Shown here piece by piece: positions 50,561 to 61,988 of a DNA stretch of 64,000 nucleotides. The stretch is from Lagopus muta (taxonomy: Eukaryota > Chordata > Aves > Galliformes > Phasianidae). How positions within the stretch are numbered: position 1 is the first letter of the stretch; each line of letters starts with the position of its first letter. Below the pieces are notes generated by a model that was not told the DNA's origin, ran no database searches, and saw only the letters and a program-made list of their open reading frames with translations. The stretch spans positions 8,547,219 through 8,611,218 of the forward strand of contig NC_064444.1 of assembly GCF_023343835.1 (NCBI RefSeq), given 5' to 3'. The position numbers were made by a program, and so were the translations under genes.

Positions 50561-50680
50561 ACCTATGTGCTTCGTGTACGCCCCTAAGGCACGTGCCACA
50601 CATCAATCATAGAGCAGGGAGAGGGCCTATCGCGTCACATCCCGTGGGGGGGTCTCTCAGTCTCGCAGTTGCTGACAACA

Positions 50681-50686
50681 CAGTGC
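50681..50686. repeat. Target-site duplication, right copy
   Basis: The bases cagtgc directly follow the LTR and match the left copy exactly. Confidence 0.9.
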
Positions 50687-51588
50687 TGCCTCTTTTTTTT
50701 CCCCTTCCATAGAGTTTTTCTAGGAAAAAGCCCACCAAAATGTTGAAATAGAAATTATGTCTTCATGAATCCCTTTAAAATGCAATTACTTCAGAATGTT
50801 TTTAGAGACAGACTCTTATCTTACTAATGGAGCATGGAGTATGTCAGAAATGGTAACCTGTGCAGCTCTTTGTTGCCTGACAGGTTAATCTAATGTCTTT
50901 TTCTATGTAAATACTAATGCCACATTGAAGCCTTTAGTGAACATCATATCCAGCTTTTCTCTACCAGCCCTCATCATTCCTTGCTGAGACAGTCAGAATA
51001 GCCCTGAGTTGTTTCATGGTTCAGTTCCTTGTCAAATGATCGGTTTGAAAATGCCACGTAATCATATTTTTGCTTTAATAGGAAATTCGACTGCTGGATA
51101 CTTTGTTGGGGAAGCTGTGGAATCTGGTTTGTATAGAAAATGCCAATTTTTAGTTCAGAATCAAAAGCTTCTGAAGGCTGTTTGCTTTTGACTTCTTAAG
51201 ATGCTCATCTGGCTCTATTGTCAAAGGAGAAGACAGAAGTATATCACAGCAGCCACTTCCACGAGTCCAGCTTGTAGAGAAACATCAGAATAAGAGTTCC
51301 TGCTCTTACAAGGGCTGCCTTTCATGAAGAATGTTTTGGATTTGACTGGTCGTTTATTCCTCTACCTCTTGTTACGTTGCTGAAACTTTCGAAGTGTTTA
51401 TAGACTAGATGTGCTGTTTTGACTAGGAATATTAATGACCAAGTAATGTAAGCTAGCAAATCTCAGTCAGCATCCACTTTTTATAACATGGTCACCAGTG
51501 AATTTGCGTTAAAACTGATGGCCGCTGTCAGTTTTGTTATTTGATTTTCTAAGGGAAGATCTTGAGGTTTCAAAGCCAAACTTCACAG

Positions 51589-51656
51589 GTTTTTGTGTTG
51601 TTGTTTTGTGGTTTTTTGTTTTGTGTGTGTGTGTAAGGTTGTTGTTTTGTTTTGGG
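51589..51656. repeat. T/G-rich low-complexity stretch with a short (GT)n
   Basis: It is composed almost only of T and G on the plus strand and includes a pure gtgtgtgtgtgtg run near 51623-51634. Confidence 0.8.
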
Positions 51657-54448
51657 GCATATCCAGCACTTAAAAATGTGCTTCTTTGATTAAATTTGAT
51701 GCTCTTTCATTAAATTTCTCAGAAATAGCACTTATAAAGTAAGGTCAAGAGGCATTTTTTCTGACTTGGCCAGACCAGGTCTTAAATCTATCTGAATACT
51801 ATCCCGTTCCTTAATGCTTTTTCTTTTGCCTCTTAATGTTTGCTCTTCTTTTTTGTAGTTCTTTCCATATCCCATTCTGTCACATATGTAACAAGAGTCA
51901 CTATTGTTTCTTGCACTGTAGCTGTCAAATATACGAGACTATTCTGTAAGAACCTGCTGTTTCATTTTTAGCAGTGCTTTTTAAGATGTCTGTTGTGGGC
52001 CAACAAACATAGCAGACACAGCTCAGACCTACGTACAAGGTTTCAACTAAGTGAAAAGAAAATCCTCCTAGATGAGTAACTGATCAGTGAGAGGAAGTGG
52101 GCTGTCTCTTTCTCTTAGCAAGTTAAGAATTTGCACCTCAAAATTTGCACCAGAAATCTGAGCAAAGCTCAGTGAGGTCAGAGAGTGTGAAATCAAAGCT
52201 GAGTAAGGTCAAATTAGTTTGGGAGAATGCTATGGATTTGTTCTTTAGAATGTGGGATCTAGTTAGCTAAATTGCATTCAGAAATCTGCCTAATTCAAAA
52301 GCAGTGTTTTCTGGGTCATGGTTACTGCTGCATTATTTCTAAGTTTTAGTTTAGTCTTTTCCCTCTGTCTCTGAGTCTTCAGAGCCTGGCCGCATAGCTA
52401 CCACTGACAGCGTGTTTAGCTCCTTAAGCTTCAATGTATCAAAGCTTAGAGTGCACGAAAATACGACCTGCTGGTGTGCTCTCAACCACTGCTTTGTCTT
52501 GATGCTTTTGTACCTAGTGAGCTGCATGGTGCTGCTTCCCTTCTCCAGGCACATCCTCTGTGTGAAAGGGAGAGTTTCTAAGAGAACGTGGCAACCAGTA
52601 ATGATACCTGTGCTCCACTTGAGCAGCGGTTAAAGCCAGGAGAGCCCCAGGAAATATAGGTAACCCCTCACTGTTAGGGGCTTTGAAGACTACATGCTTC
52701 TGAGGGAGCAAAACCGTTAGGTAAAGATGGGCTTCAACATGCATCCCTCAAATATACCTTTAAATACTCCTCTTGTTTTTGTGCAGCGTATTTCCAGGAA
52801 TCTGTACTGGGATATAAAAGGTCTTATTTGTTAAGGATGAAGTCCTTCAGATGGTAATATAAAGTGCATTATTTTTGTCATCTGAAAATTGGATAAAAGT
52901 CTGTTTAAACTCTCCATATTAAAACAAAATGCTACAAAGCCTGATACTAAGTTAACATCTTCCATCTGTTTTGGACAGTTTATACTAACATTGATACTTG
53001 TGGGTAAGTCAGCCTTGTCCAAATCTGTGTATGAGCTTACTGACTGACAACTCTCTAAGTACCTTGTTTGGAATATTCTGCTTTACCTTGTGCCACCTTT
53101 GTCAAGAGCTAAAATGCCCTTGTAAGTGATAGGCAATGGCAAAAAATATCATGTTTTGTTGCCTTCACCAAAAGGATATTATCACTTACCTGGCTGTCTG
53201 CTTGAGGGTATTAGCACTTTCCTTGATGGCACTAAAAAGCCCAAGTTTTGCCCTTTCATTGACGTCAGTAGAAATGTAAGACTGGTGTACACAGAGGTAA
53301 ACCAATCAGGATGTACTGCATTATGCAATTACTAAAAGATCATCTCTCATCTTCATTGCCTTTATTAGTGACTCATACAGTGCAAGGACAAAATCCAGTG
53401 TTCTAAGAACCTCAAAATGTTGACCCTTAAAACTGAAGAAAAATGGATCTATGTAATGCATTTTACAGCCCTTACCAAGCAGGATTCCTATGAGTGTGGG
53501 AAAGAGGATAGCCAAAGAGAAGCGCAAAACCACATGTTGACAGCCCCATCTTTTCCTAATGAAGAACTAGAAATAATAGATGTTATTCTTACAAGTGCAA
53601 TGACTTAGTTGTATACTTACTTTGTAATGTTAGTTGCCACTTCAATTACAGCCAAATTACTTGATTAAAGTCAAGAGAGAGACTGAACACTAATTTCCAG
53701 GAGCTTAAGACTCTATGTTAGGAAAGAGAAAATAGGATAATTTTTTTGTTTTGTTTAAAGTTGGTATCTTCTCATCCCTTCTGCAGCTTTATATTGCATT
53801 GTAGTAAGCTTTTCCAGATTAAAAAAAAAAAAGGTCTACTTTTATGTTAGTTGGAAACTAAATTACAATGAACTGAGTATTTTCTTCAACTTAAATTCTG
53901 TTTCTGCTCCATGGAAAGTGGCAGTGTTTGGCAGTGATGGCAGTAGACAATAAGTAGAAATTTTTCAGCTGCTGTTAGGGAACAAAGTTTGGACCTGGAT
54001 CTTCAGCAAGTTCTTCTGTATCTATGAAGTAAGATTCCATTGTATCACAGTATCTGGTTTAGCCTAATAAAACAGAGTGACAGGACTGTGAAGTTGCACA
54101 GAGTGAGGACTCTGCAATTCTGTCTTTACAAAGTACTGATGCAATGCATGTTAGTAGGTGTTATTATGTTACAAATAACCATTAATGAAACTGGTACTGG
54201 CACTGCAATGCAGGAGGGAAATACTTCAGTAAATGACTATTCCAGAAGAATTGGTAGAGAAAGTGAAAGTAGTTTTCAACTGACTTAGCCTTTGGACCTT
54301 TGGTAATCTACTGTCCATTTGCTCTGAATCTTTTCTTTTTCCTTTCCTTTCCTCTTACAAAAATGTAGGGAAAGGAATTTTAAAAGTGCTGCTTTTTGTT
54401 TCAGATTTTTTTTTCCAGGTATTCTTCATGAGATGCTAGATAAGGTGG

Positions 54449-54494
54449 ATATATATATATAATATATATATTTAATATATATAATATATATATT
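54449..54494. repeat. AT microsatellite, interrupted
   Basis: A run of alternating A and T broken by aat and tttaa interruptions. It is self-complementary and likely unstable in length. Confidence 0.92.
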
Positions 54495-55346
54495 AAAGTG
54501 CAGGACAAATGGAACAGTCTGGGCTTTGATTTCACAGCAGAAAAATGAGCTGTCCATCTTGTTAGTTAAGTAAGAAGTAGAACACCAAAGGTGAGTTCTA
54601 CATACCTAAATTTAATACAGTACACCCCAGGTGAGGGCACAGTGGTGACTGTGCCCAATGTTAATGTTACAGTCAGAGTAAAGTCCTCTTTCCTTGTAGT
54701 TTTTGTTGGTGGTTTTTTTTAACCATAGAAAGTTTGTGTATTTTGCCCAAGAGGTAGGACAAAAAATTGTAGCTGTGTAAGCAAAGCTCAGAACAGCCAG
54801 TAAGATATTTTCATAAATGCTGGTTACCTCAGATATTCAGAAGAAATGAATTACAGATTAATGGATGAGACACAGAGCTGGATTGTCTGTAAATAATCTT
54901 AGATCACACATTATTAAAAAATGAGCATTCTGGACAAGATTAGTCCATAGATTGGTAAATATCTGGGCATATCATTTAGAATTTGCCAGATTGCATTACA
55001 TGAAGACAATTCAGTACTGATGCCATTCACCTTGTCATATAGTACCACAGCAAAGCAAGCCACAGCAAAAGCAAAATATAGGCAGGTCCTTGTGGATGAA
55101 AATGCAACAGGAACTTCCGCATTTATTTTTAATTGTTTTTCCAGGTGTCTGCTGTTAGAAGTAGTATTCTTATTTCCACATATAACAGGAACTACCATTA
55201 TCCTAGTATTTGGTAGCAGAATTAATCTCATGTCTGAGGTCAAAATAGGAATAGTGAGTTTTGGTTTTCCATTCCAGGAGAAATCCAGAATGACATAGAA
55301 AATTCGTGGTTGGTCTGGGTTATTTCTTATGGAAATTATTATCTAA

Positions 55347-55415
55347 CTCGGAGGCTTTGACTTAGAGGTTAAACTTAGAGGTTTAAATTTAGAGATTTAG
55401 ATTTAGAAGCTAATT
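55347..55415. repeat. Degenerate tandem repeat, 14-base unit, about five copies
   Basis: Successive units starting at 55347, 55361, 55374, 55388 and 55402 share the pattern ttagaggtttaaa. The central pair (cttagaggttaaa and cttagaggtttaaa) is nearly identical and the outer copies more diverged. One unit is a base short. Confidence 0.85.
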
Positions 55416-55599
55416 TTAACTGATAAATCTCTTCTAGAACTTTAACCTGTGAATTATCCTAAATAAAAAACAGACTCTGCAACCCTAGTGTCTCTTAGAA
55501 CCTTTTATGTACCAAAATCGTTTTGTAAAGAGGTAATTCTATCCTTCTGTATGAATTGTCTGCATGGTGTTACAGCCTATTAATCTAAGCCTATTTTAA

Positions 55600-55720
55600 C
55601 CAGTTGGTTCACAAGCTTCATACGATTTCTTCCCTGACAAAAATCCTGCTGTACCTTTGCATACAGATGCTCATGGGACTGACCTGTGGGTCATTTAGAC
55701 TTCAGAAGGTTTCCCCCAGT
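55600..55720 (-). mobile_element. Possible ancient CR1 fragment
   Basis: Blocks such as cagttggttcacaag, catacgatttcttccctgac and aaaaatcctgctg resemble the reverse complement of the CR1 reverse transcriptase C-terminal region, followed by a gactgacctgtgggtcat block that fits a later CR1 part after a deletion. The match is weak and by eye only. Confidence 0.32.
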
Positions 55721-58700
55721 TTTTAATTTAGAATTAGTGAATTTAATATTCTTTTAGTTCTGTTGTTATATTACCTAGAGAGATTAGGCAGTCAAAGCCC
55801 AATACTGCCATGAACTTAATAAATACATACAGTATTCATGTCTTAGTAACCCTACAATACCAATTTAGGACAAATTCACCATCTGAATTCAAGAAATAAA
55901 AAGTGGAGTGGGGAGAGAAGGAAGGGATAAGACAAGTATTTTTGCATAGAACTAATATTATTTGAGATTAACAAATCTGCTATGCAGTACATCCAGCACT
56001 CTTCACATGATTTATGGAAGTGCAATTAGATTTCAAAACAATGAAGTAATCTTTGTGACAAAGTATCAGGCTACAGTTGGCATGATTCTTCTCCTAGTGA
56101 AGTTAGTGAAATTTTTATCACTGAATGTAGTGGGAACAAAGTTAGCTATACCCTTAACCTTTGTCATAGCTGTCTACGTATGGAAGTGATCTTGTTGTAG
56201 AGTAACTGAACATTATTCAATACTCCAGGGTGCAATCCTCCAAGATGTCAGCACTCCTTTGACAGCTAGCTATTAGAGTAAAGTTTCCAAGTCTGGCGTG
56301 TTAATCTGTCCTCTCTGAGATCAAGCATTGCACCTTCTATAATAAGAAGGACATCATCTTATTTGATGGATAATTACCAAGGATGCCTGGAATCACTTCT
56401 ATGTTTTGTGCTGTTTATCTTGCCATAAAGATCTCATGTGGTATTTTAAAAACAAACATTGAGATTTGAATAAAAATATTGTCAATATAATTCAAGTTGG
56501 GATTAATTCACCAGAGCATTTTTCTAACATAGGAAAATCATATCTTCAAAAAATAATTTTGCAGTAATCAAGGAGAACCTTATCAAATGTGGAAGAGTGA
56601 GTCAAAGCTCTGAGTTGTCCTACAAGCTTCAGGAGCCACATGGGTGTTCGCATACCCACAAGAACACCAAGTTAGCATGCTCAATTCTTGTGTTACTGCA
56701 ATTCTTCTGATATCTGGCACTTCGTAACTTTACTCATGGATTTATAATTATACCCTTCCCTAGAGATAGAAACGTGATCTGATTGAAAGAGAGGCTTTGA
56801 AAAGATAGCAGCACTTTCTTCTCAGCGCAACCTGAGTGTGAACATGTCTGTGTGCATGTGGTATGTAGAATAATTTCATGATCTGGGGGTGTTCATTGTG
56901 CTTTTTTTAACGTGTGCTGGTTAGCTGTCCTGTGACTCAGTGACTTGGTGAACAAATTATACAAATGGGTTCTTGACCATTCATCAAACATAGCTTCATT
57001 TAGGAACAAGCAGATATGCATGCACACCTACACAGATGGCTCACGTGTATTAAAGCAGTAAAAATTATAGTGCTAGACAAACAAAAGAACAAAAATTTAC
57101 CCCAGCAAAAGTTTAAAGACACAAAACAATGCATATGAGTATTTGCATTCAGTCACACATGCAGAAATCACTAATAACTACTGTTGTAAGCTGCACAGGC
57201 TATGTAACTTGTTACATTAAAGTTTTCAATGCTTTTTCAGTTCTTTTTTTCAATATTTTTAATTGATTATACGCAACACGTTTTATTAGCAGAACAATGA
57301 AAAGGAGAGAAAATCTGACTGTGGACAGCTAATTGATAAAACTTCTTCCTGTTCTACCACAACTGTCTTGAGCTAGAGTGATTGATATAAACTTGACTTT
57401 ATCTGCTTCATGAAACATGTGGACTGTGCCGGTAGATAACTCCAAACTGCTGATCTAGTTAGGAAATGTAGCATCACCAAAACGTGCTAAGGCTTCATCT
57501 TAACCAAAGTCTGTGAAATTCTGCCATTAGCTGGACTAAAAATTTGGCTAAAATTACTTTCTATTTATAAACTCTCCTGACAAGTATTGTTCATGCATCA
57601 AATTACAGTATTTTAAAAGGGAAATTATCTCTACAGAGATCTTCAAATGCATTCATTGCTTGCACTATTCTTGGCTTTTTATATTCCAAAGAGAGAAATT
57701 GGAACCCTGAAGATAAAATGTGTATCACTGACATAAAATAGACTTCAGAATCCCAGATGGCAGCTTGCAGGCTTTCCTGGTGTATGGAAGTCCCAGGGCT
57801 CTTTCTATAAATATCAAGGATCACATGTTCCTACATCACTGAAACATCAGTAAACTCTGTTCTGTCTGCTTCAAAAAGTGGGACAGTTGCATCATAGTAA
57901 GACATCTAAAAAATCCAAGACAGTGTAGACAATAAGAGCTGTACTGCACGTCTGCCTATTTGGCTCAGTATTCCTTCTTAACAGTGACAGTTATGGGTAG
58001 GTGGATTGTTAGTTCAAGTTCAAGAAGGCGTGGAAGGGTATTTAAGCACAATTTTGCTTAATATCAGCGTTGTTGTCAGGGCCCCCCTTGCTATAGAAGT
58101 GTCCCAACTGCTTTCTGTGCTCACTATTGTTCCTGAGGGCCCTGCAGAGCAACTTCTAGCCCCAGATCTTTCAGTTCTTACTGGGCCGGAGGCTGAGGTT
58201 TTCATTCTGATTGTGAAAGATAAGATTTGGTCCCATAGAAACTACTCTGCATGAAGTGTATAATACTAAAATCTAGAGAGCTAATGTTTCAATTCAAATC
58301 AAAGCTAAGGTCTGATTCAGTCTAATTTGAAAGTTCACTATTTTTGTTGTTGAGAGTCAAGTCCTCTTATTCTATACAGTCTTTCTGGCTTCAGTAGAAC
58401 TGCACTTATGTGATTGTTATCAGGAGCTGAATCTATAAGGAAGGAGTTAAATGGATAAGGCACTTAACAGAGTATAATTCTAGATTAGTCACAGGCTGCC
58501 TGTATGATTTTGATTATCACTTTATCTTCTCCATCTTTCCCTAGAAGAGACAATAGCATTTTCACGCTGTCCAGAAGTGCTGCAGAATCTTGGAATTGTG
58601 AAACCAAGTTATTAGCAGTCAAAAGATTTTGTTCCTCTGGCCTTATCTTTAAGGATCTTATTTTACATGTTAAACTTTCTTAATGCATATTAACAAAACC

Positions 58701-60877
58701 ATGTCTGTACTCAAATTTTCTGAACAGTAGTTGAAAAAACCATACTGCAACTTCAGACTGATTGTTCACTATATTTATGCTTACCTCTGCTTTTCTCTGC
58801 CCGTCTCTGCTGTTGTATAAATGTTTTCAGCTGGATCCATTGGAAAAAGGCCCTTCAAAAATAGGCCCTTCTCCTTTAAATAACAATGGGCCTGTTCAAT
58901 TTGGTCACTGAACCTGGAATCATGGGTAAAACATTAACGTGAGAATATGGATAACAATCTTTATTCTCAAGCAGCAAGAGTCACTGAAAAAACATTAAAT
59001 CTAAATTTTTACTGAAAATCGATATTAAGAGTAAGTATGTGTAGAAGTCATCTTCTTGGAGCACTGTCCAGGCACACTGGGGGAGAGGGTATGAAGTTCT
59101 TGTTCTATCACTCCTTTTCTTTACTGCAGTGTGTTTTCATCTGTTGTTACCTGCCCAGAATTTTTACTGTCGAAAGAACTTAATCTTTTTTGTCAATCTG
59201 TTTTAAAGAAGCAGCAGGCATAGAATGCAATTGAAGAAGACAGCATTGCTCAAATGGCAATACACTGTCTGCTTTTAAAAGTAGCTGTGGTTGAAGACCA
59301 GGCTTTGCCATAAGAAGGTTTTTACCTTGTATTATCAAAAAATGTCCAGATATGGTGGAGTGGCTTTATAAGTTGTCTGGGAATCAAGAAATGCTGGGCT
59401 GAAGTTTGAGTTTTGCCAGGCTCATCCTACCTATCAGTAAGGCAAACTACAACTCCAGAGAAAACAGTTGCTATTGACTTTGACTGGATTTCTAAATGAA
59501 TATGTAAATTCACAGCCATCACTAACCCCTTCCTCAGTTATTGTAACATATGTTAAATTATGCCTGCTTCTTGCAAGAACTTGTAAGAGTAATTTTTTCA
59601 ATCCGCTTTGAGATCCTCTGAATGTATAATTAATTACATTACTCAGACTACAGTTGAAATACTGCAAGCCTTCACAGTTCCACAAACAGCAGCATTTTTT
59701 TTAAATTGAATTCAGAATAGTGATAATGAAATTGAAATGAAATAATGAAATTGTGCTAGGATTCTTGGACGTTTTCTTGTTGTTAGATGGTGTAACTTCT
59801 CCATAATGAGTAAAATCAAATCAGTGAAAGCTTTGCCTGACATCCTTCAGCAAACTCGAGTCAACTCATTTTCAGATTGATTTAAATATGAGATTAAATT
59901 ACTAAAAATATTTCTGCAGCTCTGCATTAGTGAAAAGCAATAAAGAGTTACTCCAGTCTAAGGAAGAATGGATAGCAAGTTCTGAGAATACTATAATTTT
60001 TTTTTTTTTTTTTTACTGTTACCATGGAAATTTAGCTACAAACACTTGTGTTTACACTGTACAGTCCTCATGAAATATAGCTTGTCTGTTGCTTTTATAA
60101 GACACAAACCCTTTCAACTCTGTGGGTGCTGAGCAGTTCCTAACAAGGAGAAAGTGGAAGGTGACTGTTATAGATGGGATGTATGCCGTGCTTCATCAAT
60201 TCTCAGAGTAACAAGGCAAAGACATTACGGAGGACTCATTCTAATTTAAACATCCATTTGTTTATGGTAACGTTAATGTGTTTCTTGGGTGACTTTGTTT
60301 AGGTTCTGTGCCTCTTAACCCACATAACTATATTCCTAAAGTATGTGGATGCAGTCATATGACTCAGCCCTCCCACTTATTTGCTATGAAGAAAGAGCTG
60401 TGCAATCTGTAATTCGTGTTTAAAATAAGAACGTTATTTTAAGCAGCCTTGTCCTACCCCATCTTCAGATGCCTGAGGGATTCCCTTTGGTGTTCCAACA
60501 AATAGAACAGCAGGCTTTACTCTGCATTAAGCAATCGTGTTTCTCTTACTGGTCAAATGATGCAAGCTGAGCAATTAGGTACAGTTGGAGTAAGAAACTG
60601 GCAAATTGCAGCTCTGATTTTAAATACTTCAAAAAAATATGAAGGTAAGATAGAAAAAAACAGGATGTTGGGATTAATCTATCATGCAGAAATATCCAAG
60701 ACTGTTAGTCCAAAACAAAGGAATTTGGATGATCTTAAACATTTTCATGTAAATGGAACAGTTCATCAGTTGTCACTTGAAGGTCATACAGCTATGATCC
60801 ATGACCTCATCTCCTAATTAAAACTGGCCCACACAGCAAATCTGCTCTTCATGATGAACCAACCTGTGCACACAGCA
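55721..60877. other. Mostly A+T-rich non-coding stretch
   Basis: No gene or recognised element. A less A+T-rich section at about 58000-58215 has open frames on both strands (82 and 61 codons) with no known domain. A T18 run lies at 59997-60014. The 86-codon frame at 60557-60817 is unassigned. Confidence 0.48.
59997..60014. repeat. T18 homopolymer
   Basis: Eighteen consecutive T bases, with no recognisable retrotransposon attached. Confidence 0.85.
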
Positions 60878-60903
60878 GCATTCCTGCAAGTAGACAAGAG
60901 AAG
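60878..60903 (+). repeat. 26-base direct repeat, first copy
   Basis: It begins gcattcctgcaag and continues through tagacaagagaag. It is identical over all 26 bases to 61963-61988, while flanking bases on both sides differ. A match this long between two single-copy positions 1,085 bases apart is not expected by chance. Confidence 0.95.
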
Positions 60904-61962
60904 GCTGATTTTAAGGGGATTATTCATATGTGTAAACTAATCACAGGTTTGCAGGACCAAAGGCCATATTCCTAATCAAAAAAAATTACCCAGAGTAGAT
61001 TTAAGATTACAGGGGAATTTCATTTCACCTGAGTGGAATGATCTGAATCAAATGATTTTGAAAACCAGGATTTCGGGACTTATCTTGGAAATTATCTGAG
61101 GACATCTTGCATTCAGATCTGAAAGGAGAACGGCACCTGGAGCTACTCAGCTGTTTTCCACAATTGCAGTTTCAACTGTTGCTAAGGCACGATATCCTAG
61201 AGACTAATTTCCCAAATGTTTGCCTTGCAGAAATAGAGGATAATTGCTGATCTGGGATGTGTGTAGTACAGAGATGCTTCCATATAAATGAAGCTTATTA
61301 AATATATAATTCTTAACAAAAGCACAACATCTAGTTTACAGACATTAATTTAAGCTTCAGGGAGATTTTGTATGGTTGATTTTGTGTATTTTCTATGTTC
61401 ATTTACTGATGGTTCAATTCAGTTTTGTTACTGCCAGTGATAATAAGGTGATTAACATGACAACTACTCTGATCCTGCTAGAAGGAAAGAAGACAGTGAT
61501 AGTTTAGTTAAAGCAGTTTCCATCTGAAATAAGAAATAAGCTTTGCAGATTGAGCCTCTTCCACTGTAATATATCTAGAAGATTTTTCTTTGCATAAAAT
61601 GTCATTTGAAAAACATCCAAGCAGGAGAATCTGTTACAGAGACAGGCCATTCAAACTCAAGCCAAGACGTTGCTGCTTTAGTTGACATAGCATGTGACTA
61701 AAAAATTCTTATGCAGGGTGTTCTATTTCGGAGGAACAGATACTTAGCCTTTTTAGTTCCTTTTTTCACCACATACCGCTTTTTATTTGTTTGGATTTTT
61801 TAATGGAAGCAATGTTTCCCTGTACCTTATGCTCCAGCGTCCTTCCTCTTCTCTTTCTACTGATTTAAAATAATCAGTAGAAAGAGCTTCCATCACAGTT
61901 GGAATTAGGGGTTTGCAAATATTTTTATCTCGTGCCCATTTGTACAGACTTATTTCAGTTGT
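60904..61962. other. Segment bounded by the 26-base direct repeats
   Basis: About 1.06 kb of A+T-rich sequence with no open frame above about 70 codons, no terminal inverted repeats and no poly(A)-like tail at either end. I cannot assign it to a transposon family. It contains a perfect hairpin near its right end (61851-61886). Confidence 0.4.
61851..61886. repeat. Perfect inverted repeat, 15-base arms with 6-base loop
   Basis: The left arm CTCTTTCTACTGATT (61851-61865) and right arm AATCAGTAGAAAGAG (61872-61886) are exact reverse complements, with loop taaaat. It could extrude as a small cruciform or fold in RNA. The stem is shorter than a normal microRNA precursor. Confidence 0.93.
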
Positions 61963-61988
61963 GCATTCCTGCAAGTAGACAAGAGAAG
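61963..61988 (+). repeat. 26-base direct repeat, second copy
   Basis: Identical to 60878-60903. It overlaps the start of a 69-codon minus-strand frame (61783-61992), which I do not consider a gene. Confidence 0.95.

Larger units (their letters stand above)
50441..50680 (-). mobile_element. Solo LTR of an ALV/EAV-like endogenous retrovirus
   Basis: The block is 240 bases, opens on the minus strand with TGTTGTCAGC and closes with CAACA, so it has TG...CA ends with short inverted repeats. It is flanked by an exact 6-base direct repeat, cagtgc at 50435-50440 and 50681-50686, the duplication size made by avian alpharetroviral integrase. Inside on the minus strand are a TATA box (TATATAA, plus 50554-50560), a polyadenylation signal AATAAA (plus 50532-50537), and the stretch cgccattttgctgttcatc followed by atattggtgtgtg. 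That stretch closely follows the R/U5 region of Rous sarcoma and related avian LTRs. There is no internal viral sequence, so the provirus was lost by recombination between its two LTRs. No viral protein is encoded. U3 is short, and I do not assign the subfamily (EAV, ART-CH or other). Confidence 0.92.
50687..55346. other. A+T-rich non-coding stretch
   Basis: No gene seen. It contains a TG/T-rich low-complexity patch at 51589-51656, an A12 run at 53821-53832, and the AT microsatellite at 54449-54494. Frames up to 109 codons (54914-55243) have no recognisable domain. Confidence 0.5.

Noticed and set aside
50307..50606. 99-codon minus-strand frame
   Set aside because: It crosses the edge of the solo LTR and uses non-coding LTR sequence; no viral or host protein is implied.
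58006..58254. 82-codon plus-strand frame and a 61-codon minus-strand frame in a less A+T-rich section
   Set aside because: It looked briefly like a retroviral or host exon, but I found no motif, splice context or repeat family to support it.
60557..60817. 86-codon plus-strand frame
   Set aside because: A donor-like gaag with gtaaga lies inside it, but there is no acceptor, no recognised domain and only A+T-driven openness.
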